In this document: in pieces, positions 8,860 to 17,494 of the stretch
Layout: each line of letters opens with the position of its first letter
Position numbering within the stretch: position 1 is the stretch's first letter
Assembly: GCF_000744655.1 (NCBI RefSeq)
Contig: NZ_JQMJ01000001.1
Span: 558,001-622,000 of the forward strand
Direction of reading: 5' to 3'
DNA length: 64,000 nt
Source of the DNA: Streptacidiphilus rugosus AM-16
Lineage (GTDB): Bacteria > Actinomycetota > Actinomycetes > Streptomycetales > Streptomycetaceae
The notes under the pieces: generated by a model
What the model was told of the DNA's origin: nothing
Seen by the model: the letters and a program-made list of their open reading frames with translations, nothing else
Databases searched by the model: none
Made by a program: the position numbers and the translations under genes

Positions 8860-9706
8860 CGCCTTCTTCACGCTCCTGTCCGTCCCACCACTGCTGCTCT
8901 GCCTGGCGGGTACTCTCGGCTACCTCGATGACGTCGTCGGCGCCGGCACCATCGACAAGCTGCGTCAGGACATCGTCTCAGCAGCTGGGACCGTGCTCTC
9001 CACGAACTCGATCCAGCAGATCGTGGACCCGCTGCTGAACAGCGTCTTTGGCGCCGGCCGTCCGGACCTGATCTCGATCGGCTTCCTGCTCTCCCTCTGG
9101 TCCGGCTCGCGGGCGCTCCACATCTTCATCGACACCATCACCGTGATGTACGGGCTGAACGGCAAACGCGGCATCATCAAGACCCGCCTGATGTCCCTCG
9201 GGATGTACGTCGCCGCGCTGGTGATCGGCTCGCTGGTACTGCCACTGGTCCTGGTTGGATCCGGACTGGCTGCCGCACTTCCCGGTTCCGCCTGGATTAT
9301 CGGCATTCTCTACTGGCCCGTCGCGATCCTTCTCCTGGTGGTCTTTCTCACCACGCTGTACCACGTCGCCGTTCCCGCCGACACCCCGTGGCGCGAGCAC
9401 ATTCCCGGCGCGCTGGCGGCGATACTCGTCTTGATCCTTTGCAGCGAGGCGCTGCGGCTCTACTTGATCCACTCGGTCGAGGGTCCTTCGGTCTACGGCT
9501 CGCTCGCGGCCCCTGTCGCGGTACTGCTGTGGATATTCGTGGTGGCGCTGGCCGTCCTGATCGGCGCCGCGATGAACGCCGCCATAGATCGCCGCTGGCC
9601 CAGCGTCGAGAGCGCACAGGCCCGAGCCGAACATGCCGGGGCCGGAGAGGAGTCCGCCGAGGTGGGTCCGGCGCGCAGCCCCGCGGTCACCAGACCGGCC
9701 GTGTAG
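8860..9706 (+). pseudogene. YihY/BrkB-family gene, 3' part
   Basis: The reading frame resumes at GCC GCC TTC right after the IS21 target duplication (AAFFTLLSVPPLLLCLAGTL) and runs to a stop at 9704-9706. Several long hydrophobic stretches (for example IGFLLSLWSG, AALVIGSLVLPLVLVG, VAILLLVVFLTTLYHV, LLWIFVVALAVLIGAAMNA) give the multi-pass membrane protein expected of the family. The GTG at 8993 could restart translation and give a 237-aa fragment lacking the first membrane segment. Joining 6127-6227 to 8860-9706 restores a protein of about 315 aa. Confidence 0.85.
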
Positions 9707-9914
9707 AGGCTCGACCGCCGCGGAACTTCATCATCGACGTTCCTCTGGTGTCGGACATCCCGGGAAAGGGCCCGGTCGGCACGACAATCCAGTCAGCGAG
9801 GCGAACTCCAGAAACATCAAACGGGGAAGGCCACAGCCCTTTGAGGCACGCTGCCGCGCTTGAACCCTGCCCGGAAACCAGGCCGACCACTGGCAGATCA
9901 TGCCTTACGCCTGA

Positions 9915-9942
9915 TGCACGATCCCCTGCGAGGGATCGTGCA
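9915..9942. terminator. Hairpin between brkB remnant and sortase
   Basis: TGCACGATCCC at 9915-9925 pairs perfectly with GGGATCGTGCA at 9932-9942 around a 6-base loop. It lies 200 bp beyond the BrkB-type stop and just before the preferred sortase start, so it probably ends upstream transcription. Its position inside the longest sortase frame argues against the far-upstream TTG start at 9860. Confidence 0.5.
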
Positions 9943-9967
9943 GACAGGCGGTGGAGGCGCGTACCAG

Positions 9968-10729
9968 ATGCGACCAAGCGAGCGTGTAACCGATCCTGCG
10001 GCGGTGGGAGTGCGGCAGCCTCTGCCGGTCAGACAAGCACGCAGATCGAATACCCATGCGTGCCTCGACCATGTGCGGGAACGGAACCGGGGCCGGCTGT
10101 TCGGCCTGGTGCTTCACCAGGTGGGTGAGCTGCTGATCATTGCGGGCCTGATGACAGGGATGTTCACCGCGTGGCTGTACTGGGGCCAAAGCCCTCTGCC
10201 GAGCTCGGCCCAGGTGCGCGTGAACCAGCAGATCCGCCAGGCCTGGCAGCACAAGGGGATACCCGTCCCGGGCGGGGCGATCGCCCTGGTCCGTATCCCC
10301 GTCCTCGGCAAGACCTGGCAATACCCTCTCTATGAGGGTGTCTCCCTCCGGGTGCTCGGAAAAGGCCTGGGCCACTACCGCGGCACCGCTGGGCCAGGCC
10401 AACCCGGCAACTTCGCGTGGGCGGGACATCGGTCGTCGATGACGGGTTTCGAACCGCTGGCTGACTTGCCGGGCGCGATCGGCCGCGGAGATCGGATCAT
10501 CGTGGACACTGCGTCGGCCGAGTACGTCTATACGGTCGCGGCGACGAAGTACACGACCCCTGACGACACTACGGTGCTCCACCCCGACCAGGGCCGCCAC
10601 GCCAACCCGAAGCCCGGGCTCATCACCGTCACCACCTGCACACCGCGCTACGGCTCGTCCGGCCGGTTCATTGTCTTCGGCTCTCTCACCAAGACCACCA
10701 GCACCACTTCCCAAGGGGCGACAAAGTGA
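9968..10729 (+). CDS. Sortase, class E-like
   Basis: Predicted membrane-anchored cysteine transpeptidase of about 253 aa. After a variable arginine-rich N terminus comes one membrane helix (VGELLIIAGLMTGMFTAWLY), then the sortase beta-barrel. Catalytic residues are visible: His in FAWAGHRSS, Cys in ITVTTCTPRY, and Arg in GSSGRFIVFG. The ATG at 9968 is preferred (GGTGGAGG upstream); the frame could start earlier. It overlaps the next small gene by 4 bases (GTGA). No obvious LPXTG-type substrate lies in this window, so its targets are elsewhere. Confidence 0.88.
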   Translation: MRPSERVTDPAAVGVRQPLPVRQARRSNTHACLDHVRERNRGRLFGLVLHQVGELLIIAGLMTGMFTAWLYWGQSPLPSSAQVRVNQQIRQAWQHKGIPVPGGAIALVRIPVLGKTWQYPLYEGVSLRVLGKGLGHYRGTAGPGQPGNFAWAGHRSSMTGFEPLADLPGAIGRGDRIIVDTASAEYVYTVAATKYTTPDDTTVLHPDQGRHANPKPGLITVTTCTPRYGSSGRFIVFGSLTKTTSTTSQGATK

Positions 10730-10905
10730 TCACCGCATTCCTCTTCAACCGACTTCCCGGTCCCGCCTGGGTCCGCCTCCTGCTCCTGCTGATCATCGGC
10801 GGCGTCCTCGGGCTGGTGTTGTGGGGGTGGTTCTTCCCCTGGCTGGTCCTGCACTTCGGCTCGGCGCTGCAGGGTAATCCCACCGTAGGGGGAACCGGGA
10901 ACTGA
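10726..10905 (+). CDS. Small membrane protein coupled to sortase
   Basis: 59 aa, GTG start overlapping the sortase stop by four bases (GTGA), indicating translational coupling. After WVRLLLLLLII-like residues (actual text begins VITAFLFNRLPGPAWVRLLL) there is one strong membrane helix, GGVLGLVLWGWFFPWLVLHF, and a short Gly-rich tail. Small single-pass proteins directly after actinobacterial sortases are common in my recollection; a role in sortase anchoring or substrate hand-over is inference. The function is unknown. Confidence 0.7.
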   Translation: MITAFLFNRLPGPAWVRLLLLLIIGGVLGLVLWGWFFPWLVLHFGSALQGNPTVGGTGN

Positions 10906-11127
10906 GGTCCCGCGTCAGCTGCGTGGTTGCCCGAGCAGGCACCTTGCCACCCGCAGGCGGGCAGGACCGGGCCGACCTCTTGACTGCCCGAAAGCGCATC
11001 CGTCCACCCCCGTCGTCCCGGCACAGTCGCAGGCAACGCCCGGCCACCGAGACCCAGGGCGTTCCCGGCAGACGACGCCACAGGCCCTCGCGTGCTGCCG
11101 TGCACCTGCGAAGCGAGGCTGAGGTAG

Positions 11128-12204
11128 ATGCCGATGAGAGAGCTTCTGGAAAAGATACGGACACGTTGGCAGGCCAGTACGAAGCGAACGAAGGCGATCG
11201 TCACCGCCGTCGCACTAGCGCTCGTGGGCACGTCGGTCGCTGTTCCACTCGCCCTTGCGAACAGTTCCGGCACACTGCCTGCCGCCGCCTCGCCGGGGTC
11301 GCCTTCCGCGATGCCCAAACCGGCACAACGAGCCATGACCCTGCCGGTGAGAACGGCACCGGCTTCCTCCGGGGATTCTCCCCTGACGGGTCTGCCCGGC
11401 GGAGCGGGGCGCGTGCTCGCCGTGAAGATCGACAACGTCGGCCCGGCGCAGTACGAGCAGTCGGGGCTCAACTCGGCTGACATCGTATATGCAATTCAGG
11501 TCGAGGGCGGGCTCAGCCGCTACCTGGCCATTTTCGACAGCAAGCATGTGCCCTCGCGCCTCGGCCCCGTGCGCAGCGCCCGGCAGACCGACATCCCTCT
11601 GCTGGCCGCCTACGGTCGCGTCGGACTCGCCTACAGCGGCGCGATATCCGGTCTCTTGCCCGATCTGGCCCGGGCGAACCTGCAGAACATCACCCCGCAG
11701 AGCGGGCTGTTCAGCCACGGCGGGACCATGCCGACCTACATCTCCCCGTCGAGCGTCTTCGCGGCCTACCCCAACCTGGCTCCCGCCAAGAACGTGGGCT
11801 TCACCTTCGGGGCCCAACCCAGCGGTGGCACGCCGGTGACAGGTTTCTCCGAGTACATGCCGGCCGCAGGGTTCGCGTTCACCGCCTCCGGCAACTCGTG
11901 GCTGGTTTCCGTCGACGGCCATGCCGCCGAGACGCTGGACCAGGGCCGGTTCAGCACGACCAACGTCATCGTCCAGCATGTGTCGGTGCTGCCTGGTGAG
12001 TTCACTGACTACAACGCGGCGCAACCGGCCAACGAGGTGTTCTCGCAGACCACCGGCCACGGCGGTGCCGACTTCTACCGCGACGCCAAGGTATGGCACG
12101 GCCAGTGGACAAAGGGGACCGACGGCTCGCCGACGCAGTACACCGTGGGCGGCCGGGCCATGCCGCTTGCTCCCGGCCGTACCTGGGTCGTGCTCGTTCC
12201 CTGA
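11128..12204 (+). CDS. DUF3048 (YerB-like) membrane-anchored protein
   Basis: 358 aa. One membrane segment near residues 14-36 (AIVTAVALALVGTSVAVPLA) anchors an extracytoplasmic DUF3048 domain: LAVKIDNVGPAQYEQSGLNS, ADIVYAIQVEGG, SRLGPVRSARQTDI, then a C-terminal half containing VWHGQWTKGTDGSP. The family includes Bacillus YerB and has no established biochemical role. It lies 222 bp after the sortase pair, perhaps in its own transcription unit, with a hairpin terminator downstream. Family assignment is good; function unknown. Confidence 0.85.
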   Translation: MPMRELLEKIRTRWQASTKRTKAIVTAVALALVGTSVAVPLALANSSGTLPAAASPGSPSAMPKPAQRAMTLPVRTAPASSGDSPLTGLPGGAGRVLAVKIDNVGPAQYEQSGLNSADIVYAIQVEGGLSRYLAIFDSKHVPSRLGPVRSARQTDIPLLAAYGRVGLAYSGAISGLLPDLARANLQNITPQSGLFSHGGTMPTYISPSSVFAAYPNLAPAKNVGFTFGAQPSGGTPVTGFSEYMPAAGFAFTASGNSWLVSVDGHAAETLDQGRFSTTNVIVQHVSVLPGEFTDYNAAQPANEVFSQTTGHGGADFYRDAKVWHGQWTKGTDGSPTQYTVGGRAMPLAPGRTWVVLVP

Positions 12205-12320
12205 CCCGCGCCGGGGGCTGCAGCACCTTTCGCGGCCGAGCCCCGCACCCTGAGTCGCCGCAGCGACGATCACGACGACGTCAGCCGATCCCGACTCGGC
12301 GGGGTTCCGGCGTTGTACGG

Positions 12321-12347
12321 GGCCGGGTCGCGGGCCAGGACCCGGCC
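12321..12347 (+). terminator. Terminator hairpin after DUF3048 gene
   Basis: GGCCGGGTC at 12321-12329 pairs perfectly with GACCCGGCC at 12339-12347 around a 9-base loop, about 115 bp beyond the DUF3048 stop. There is no U-tract, which is usual for streptomycete terminators. Confidence 0.5.
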
Positions 12348-13319
12348 GGCTCGCAGCCTGCCGCAGACCTCCATGACTCCTCCCCCGGCTGAAGGACTCC
12401 GTTGGGAATGTCGTAAAGCGGTGAGGGCAGGCGGCCCGGACTGGGACGATCGCTGTGTTCGTCGATCGAAGGTGGGTCTGGATGTCGCTGGAGCCGCGGG
12501 CTGACCGTGGGGTGCCGGAGCTGACGGCGCGGGTGGTGCGGGCTTCGTTCCCGAAGGGCACGCAGGCGGTCCGGATCCGGGAGGCGTTGGGCCCCTTGTG
12601 CGAGGATGCCGCGTTCGCCCAGGCGTTCCCCGCACGGGGCCGGCCGGCCGTCTCACCGGGGGCACTGGCGCTGGTGTCCGTTTTGCAGTACGCGGAGGGT
12701 CTGAGCGACCGCCAGGCCGCCGACCAGGTGCGGGCCCGGATGGACTGGAAATTCCTCCTCGGTCTGGAGCCGAACGACCCGGGGTTTGACTTCACGGTCC
12801 TGGGCGACTTCCGGGCCCGGCTGGTCGAGCACGGCCTGGAGGAGAAGGTCCTGGACCTGTTCCCTTCCCGCTGCTCCGAGCTGGGGCTGCTCCGGGCGGG
12901 CGACCGGCAGCGGACCGACTCCACGCACGTGCTGGCCTCGGTGCGGGTGCTGAACCGGATGGAGTTCGTCGGCGAGACCCTGCGCGCCGCGCTGGAGGCC
13001 CTGGCTGTGGCCGCCCCGGCGTGGCTGGCCACGCTGGATCGACTCCTACCGGTTCCCGACGGGCGACAACGTCCGGGCCCAGTGGGCCGAGCAGGTCGGC
13101 CGGGACGGGTTCGCGGTGCTGGACGCCGTGTTCGCGCCCGGCGCCCCGGTCTGGCTGCGGGAAGTCCCCGCAGTCCAGGTCCTGCGCCGGGCCTGGATCG
13201 AGCAGTACCACCGCGACGGGCAGGGGGTGCGCTGGCGGGAGGGCAAGGACCTCCCGCCGGGCAGACGCCGCCTGTCCTCGCCCTACGACACCGACGCCCG
13301 CTACAGCGTCAAGCGCGGC

Positions 13320-13370
13320 TACGGATGGGTCGGGTTCAAGATCCAGACTCCTACAATGCAAACGGTAACT
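13320..13370 (+). other. attL of the serine-recombinase unit
   Basis: The host sequence GGGTTCAAGATC joins the core dinucleotide CA (13344-13345) and the element arm GACTCCTACAATGCAAAC. The arm is an imperfect inverted match to the element's other end at 15246-15269. This is the B-core-P' structure left by serine integrases. Confidence 0.75.
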
Positions 13371-15271
13371 TCGAGTTCGAGGTCGTAGCGGGTCCCACAT
13401 CCGGTCTGCGGACGCGGTCGGTTGCGGGTGGGGACAGCTGACCGGTCTGGCGCTACGTTCGAAGTGCGGCCATATCTGGCGGGTGCGGGCGAGCCGCGGG
13501 CGGGGTGGTCGCTGTCGGCTCGGAGCATCGATGGACGAGCCCGTGATCGTGTTCGAGTTCGTCTTCGACCGTTTGGGGGCCGCAGAGCTGGCCGCGGTCT
13601 ACCAGGTCCTCGTCCCGGTGCGGGGACGTCGTCGTGTCCGGCGGGGTGACGATCGTGATCCAGGTGGCGCTGTATGCACGGGTGTCGTCGGCGAGGCAGA
13701 GGCAGCGCGAGACGATCGGGAGCCAGATCGCGGCGGTGCGCGAGCACGCGCAGACCCGCGGGTGGCAGATCCCGCAGGGGTGGATCTTCGCGGACGACGG
13801 GTTGTCGGGGTCGAGCCTGGTCCGGCCGGCCCTGGAGCGACTGCGGGACCTGAGCGCCCAGCGGCTGGTTGAGCGGGTGCTGTGTCTGTCGCCGGACCGG
13901 CTGGCCCGCAGTTATGCGCACCAGGTGCTGCTGGTGGAGGAGTTCGCTCGCAACGGCACCGAGCTGGTGTTCGTGAACAACCCGGTGGCCGAGACGCCCG
14001 AGCAGGCCCTGGTCGTGCAGTTCCAGGGCATGATCGCCGAATATGAGCGGGCGCAGACCGCCGAGCGCACGCGCCGGGGCAAGCTGCACCGGGCCCGCAG
14101 TGGGGCCACCAGCGTCCTGGGGAGGGCTCCGTACGGCTACCGCTACCTGTCGCGGGCCGAGTACGGGGAGGCCGCCTACCAGATCGTCGAGGCCGAGGCG
14201 CAGGTCGTGGCCCGGGTCTTCGGCCGGTATGCGGCCGGAGGGGTCTCGATGCTGGCCCTGGCCCGGGAGCTGACCGCCGACCAGATCCCTTCCCCGAACG
14301 GGAACCCGAGCTGGGACGCGGGGTCGCTGTGCCGGATGCTGCGTAACCCCGCCTACATGGGGCGGGCGGCGTTCGGCAAGACCCGCACTGCCGACGCCGG
14401 GCCGAGGCCGAACCGGACCTCACGGCTGTCCGGTCGCACGACGCCCGGACGCGTGGGGGTGACCGGGCGGCCGCGCGAGGAATGGGTGGAGATCCCGGTG
14501 CCTGCGCTGGTCAGCGAGGAGGTCTTCGAGTTGGCCCAGCGCCGACTGGCGGAGAACGCGAAGTTCTCCCCGCGCAACACCAAGCATCCCGCCCTGCTGC
14601 AAGGGCTGCTGGTCTGCGACATCTGTGGCTACGCCTACCAGCGCACCTCGCAAGGACCTGGTCCGAAGAAGTACCACTACTACCGCTGCCCTGCCACCAA
14701 CAGCTGGCAGCTGCCCGGCGGCAGCAAAGTCTGCTCCAGCCGCCCGTTGCGGGCCGATGCCCTGGAGACCATGGTCTGGGAGAGCGTCGTCGCCCTGCTG
14801 GCCGATCCCGCCCTGGTCCGCGCCGAGCTGGACCGGCGTCTGGCCCAGATGCGCGACACCGACCCGCTGCAGGGACGCCGCCAACGCCTGGAGCACGAGC
14901 TGGCGGCCGTCGACGCGGCGATCAACCGGCTGGTCGGCGCCTACCAGGAAGACCTGGTTACCCTCGAGGAACTGCGCGACCGCGTGCCGAAACTCCGCGC
15001 CCGACGCCAGCAGATCCAGGGCCGGCTCGACACTCTGGCCGCGCAGCTCGTCGACCAGCAGGCCTACCTCAAGCTCGCCGAGAACCTGGAGAGCTTCCTG
15101 TCGCGTCTGCGCGAGAACGCGCGCACCGCGTCGGTCCGCGACCGGCAACGCGTCCTGCGAGCCGTCGTCAAGGAAGTCCGCATCGGTGCCCACCAGATCA
15201 CGATCAAGCACTCGATCCCGGCCAGCCGAACAGACTCCGCCCCGAGTTACCTATTGCGTTGTAGGAGTGCA
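13346..15271. mobile_element. Minimal serine-integrase element (about 1.9 kb)
   Basis: 1926 bp inserted in frame-neutral fashion in an IS1182 transposase gene, at CA. Apart from the recombinase, only one short doubtful frame (13531) is present. The two ends are imperfect inverted repeats of about 24 bases around CA, as expected of a split attP, rather than IS-type repeats with a target duplication. Removing the unit and one CA copy restores GFKIHLSETC, matching GYRTHFTETC of the IS1182 relative at 60189-61844. Confidence 0.8.
13531..13869 (+). CDS. Possible short leader protein overlapping the recombinase gene
   Basis: ATG at 13531 opens a frame whose first about 38 residues (MDEPVIVFEFVFDRLGAAEL, then AAVYQVLVP) have protein-like composition. 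The rest overlaps the recombinase gene in another frame and looks like its shadow. Small frames translationally coupled to recombinases are plausible, but the true end is unclear; it may be a decayed gene. Confidence 0.3.
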
Positions 15272-15985
15272 TCTGAGCGAGACCTGCGAGCCCGAGGCCC
15301 CGCACCTGATCACCCACGTGGCCACCACCGATGCCACCGTCGCCGACACCGAGGTGACCGATGCCGTCCATCTGGGCCTGGTAGAACGGGAGTTACTTCC
15401 CGGCGAGCATGTGGTGGATGCCGGCTACGTCACCGCCGCCCACCTCGTCACCGCCCGCACCGTGCACCGGATCGAAGTGATCGGACCGGTCGGCGCGGAC
15501 ACCGTCCACGGCCGATCGGAAGCCGGGCACATCCCTCAAAGCGCCTTCCACGTGGACTGGGACACCAAGCAGGTCACCTGCCCGCAGGGGCTGACCAGCG
15601 TCAGCTGGTCCGACCAGCGCAGATCCTCCGGCATCGCGATCAGCCAGGTCCACTTCGCGGCCACCGACTGCCATCCCTGCCCGCGCCGCCCCGACTGCAC
15701 CACCGCGAAGAACCACGAGTGGGGCCGCACCCTCACCCTGCGTCCCCGCGAGCAGCAGCAGGCCCTGTGGCAACGCCGCGCCGAGCAGGAAACCGAGGAC
15801 TGGAAAGCCCGCTACAACGTCCGGGCCGGCGTCGAGGGAACCATCTCGCAGGCCGTCCGCCGCACCGGCATCCGCCACACCCGCTACACCGGACTGGCCA
15901 AGACCCAATGCCGGGAAGTTTGAGGTCGGGGCTGGTTGTCAAGCTGTTCGGCGAAGCCCGTGTGACGGGACGGGGCTCCGCGTAG
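13634..15985 (+). CDS. Large serine recombinase
   Basis: Site-specific recombinase. The N-terminal resolvase domain starts VALYARVSSARQRQ, with the catalytic Ser near residue 19, followed by SPDRLARSY. Next come the recombinase domain (LGRAPYGYRYL, LCRMLRNPAYMGRAAFG), a zinc ribbon (CDICGYAY ... CPAT) near residues 335-370 and a long coiled coil. The native coding sequence ends at the integration point: codons after 15271 are IS1182 sequence read out of frame, adding about 237 meaningless residues. In the excised circle the frame would instead pass through CA into 13346-13441 and end VAGGDS after 31 codons. GTG start at 13634. Confidence 0.85.
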   Translation: MSGGVTIVIQVALYARVSSARQRQRETIGSQIAAVREHAQTRGWQIPQGWIFADDGLSGSSLVRPALERLRDLSAQRLVERVLCLSPDRLARSYAHQVLLVEEFARNGTELVFVNNPVAETPEQALVVQFQGMIAEYERAQTAERTRRGKLHRARSGATSVLGRAPYGYRYLSRAEYGEAAYQIVEAEAQVVARVFGRYAAGGVSMLALARELTADQIPSPNGNPSWDAGSLCRMLRNPAYMGRAAFGKTRTADAGPRPNRTSRLSGRTTPGRVGVTGRPREEWVEIPVPALVSEEVFELAQRRLAENAKFSPRNTKHPALLQGLLVCDICGYAYQRTSQGPGPKKYHYYRCPATNSWQLPGGSKVCSSRPLRADALETMVWESVVALLADPALVRAELDRRLAQMRDTDPLQGRRQRLEHELAAVDAAINRLVGAYQEDLVTLEELRDRVPKLRARRQQIQGRLDTLAAQLVDQQAYLKLAENLESFLSRLRENARTASVRDRQRVLRAVVKEVRIGAHQITIKHSIPASRTDSAPSYLLRCRSASERDLRARGPAPDHPRGHHRCHRRRHRGDRCRPSGPGRTGVTSRRACGGCRLRHRRPPRHRPHRAPDRSDRTGRRGHRPRPIGSRAHPSKRLPRGLGHQAGHLPAGADQRQLVRPAQILRHRDQPGPLRGHRLPSLPAPPRLHHREEPRVGPHPHPASPRAAAGPVATPRRAGNRGLESPLQRPGRRRGNHLAGRPPHRHPPHPLHRTGQDPMPGSLRSGLVVKLFGEARVTGRGSA
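15246..15295 (+). other. attR of the serine-recombinase unit
   Basis: The element arm TTACCTATTGCGTTGTAGGA leads into GTG, core CA (15270-15271) and host sequence TCTGAGCGAGACC. With attL it predicts attP as two inverted arms about CA, and attB as AAGATC-CA-TCTGAGC inside the IS1182 transposase gene. Confidence 0.75.
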
Positions 15986-17494
15986 GACGGGAGTCGACCA
16001 AGACACCGTCTGCAGGGGAGCCCCGATGGTTCAGTCTGGCATGCCTGTGCGTGCCCGTGGTGGTGGATGTGCTTTTGGCGCGGGGCACTTGGGTGAGTTG
16101 ACGCAGGTCATCACCCCTGCTCTCGTCGACGCCGTGCTGGAGGGGTCCGGCCGGGTGCAGTCCCGGGTGAGGAAACTGCCTTCGCGCGTGGTCGTGTACT
16201 TCGTACTGGCGATGGCTCTGTTCACGGGCTATGGGTATCGCGGTGTGTGGGCCTGCCTGGTGGCCGGACCCGGTGTTCCGGATCTCGCTCCGTCGGCGGC
16301 TGCCCTGCGGCAGGCGCGTCGCCGCGTCGGGTCCGCGCCGCTGGTGGCCCTGTTCGACGAGGTCAAGGGCACGGTGGCATCCGAACACGCTCGAGGATCG
16401 TGGTGGCGCGGGTTGCGGACCGTGGCCTGGGACGGCACCGGACTGCAGGTCCCCGACAGCCCGGAGAACCGTGCGGAATGCGGAAGCGGCCGCGGGCAGT
16501 ACGGCCTGGGCGGCTTCCCGCTGTTCCGGTTGACCGCCCTGGTCGAGTGCGGGACCCGTGCCCTGATCGACGTGGTCGCCGGCCCGTGGACGCAATCGGA
16601 GAAGGACCAGTGCATGGTGCTGTGCCGCGCGCTGCGGCCGGGGATGCTGCTGCTGGCCGACCGCGGCAGCAAGGGTGTTCCGCTCGTCTGCGCGGCCGCC
16701 GCGACCGGTGCCCATCTGCTGTGGAGGACAAGCGTCGACCGGCTGCCGCCCGTGTTGCACCAGCTGCCGGACGGCACCTACCTGTCCATGGCCACCAGCC
16801 AGAACGAGCGTGCGCGTCTGGCGCGTTGGACACGTCACCGCCGCGGTGTCCCGCCGCAGGCCCAGGGCCTGGCACTGAGGGTGATCGAGGCGACCGTCAC
16901 CGTCCGTGCCGATGACGGGCGCATCCGCAGCTCCGAGATCCGCCTGGTCACCACGTTGCTCGACCACCGCACGTACCCGGCGGCCGAGCTCGTCGAGCTC
17001 TACCACGAGCGTTGGCAGGCGGAGACCGCGTTCTTGGGCTTGAAGGTCACACTCAAGGGCAGCGACCGCGTCCTGCGCTCGCAGAGCCTGGACGGAGTAC
17101 GGCAGGAACTGTTCGGCCTGCTTGTCGTCTACCAGGCCGCCCGGCAGATCGCCGGCCGTGCCGGGCAGAGCAACGATGTCGACCCCGACCGTATCTCCCT
17201 GACCGTCACTTTGCGCACGGCACGGCTCACCGTGGTCAACGCCTCCGGAACCACCGTGCCCGGTCCTGGCTCACCGAGCATGCCGCGGATCACCCAGGCC
17301 GTCCTGGACCCCCGCGAACTCGCTCCCGAGCACCGTCGGCTCCGTATCCTGCCCCGCCGGGTCAAGCGGCCGATCTCGACCTTCGCCTACAACGCCACCC
17401 GCAAGGACGATCCCATGCACCAGGTCACGATCAAGATCGTCATCGAGCTGCCAGTGAACCTGCCCCGACGACCTGCCTAATCTTCCCGGCATTG
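15906..17494. mobile_element. IS4-family element inserted in IS1182
   Basis: 1589 bp with inverted ends CAATGCCGGGAAG and CTTCCCGGCATTG. The 10-bp GGCCAAGACC at 15896-15905 is repeated at 17495-17504, a duplication size typical for IS4. It interrupts the 3' end of the IS1182 transposase gene. Confidence 0.92.
16026..17480 (+). CDS. IS4-family transposase
   Basis: 484 aa DDE transposase, apparently intact. An N-terminal DUF4372-like or insert-domain region (FAAGHLGELTQVI-type helix, KLPSRVVVYFVLAMALF) is followed by catalytic segments AWDGTGLQVPD, LLLADRGSKG and the YREK-like YHERWQAETAFLGLK. ATG at 16026 is preceded by GGGGAG. The element may be capable of movement. Confidence 0.9.
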   Translation: MVQSGMPVRARGGGCAFGAGHLGELTQVITPALVDAVLEGSGRVQSRVRKLPSRVVVYFVLAMALFTGYGYRGVWACLVAGPGVPDLAPSAAALRQARRRVGSAPLVALFDEVKGTVASEHARGSWWRGLRTVAWDGTGLQVPDSPENRAECGSGRGQYGLGGFPLFRLTALVECGTRALIDVVAGPWTQSEKDQCMVLCRALRPGMLLLADRGSKGVPLVCAAAATGAHLLWRTSVDRLPPVLHQLPDGTYLSMATSQNERARLARWTRHRRGVPPQAQGLALRVIEATVTVRADDGRIRSSEIRLVTTLLDHRTYPAAELVELYHERWQAETAFLGLKVTLKGSDRVLRSQSLDGVRQELFGLLVVYQAARQIAGRAGQSNDVDPDRISLTVTLRTARLTVVNASGTTVPGPGSPSMPRITQAVLDPRELAPEHRRLRILPRRVKRPISTFAYNATRKDDPMHQVTIKIVIELPVNLPRRPA

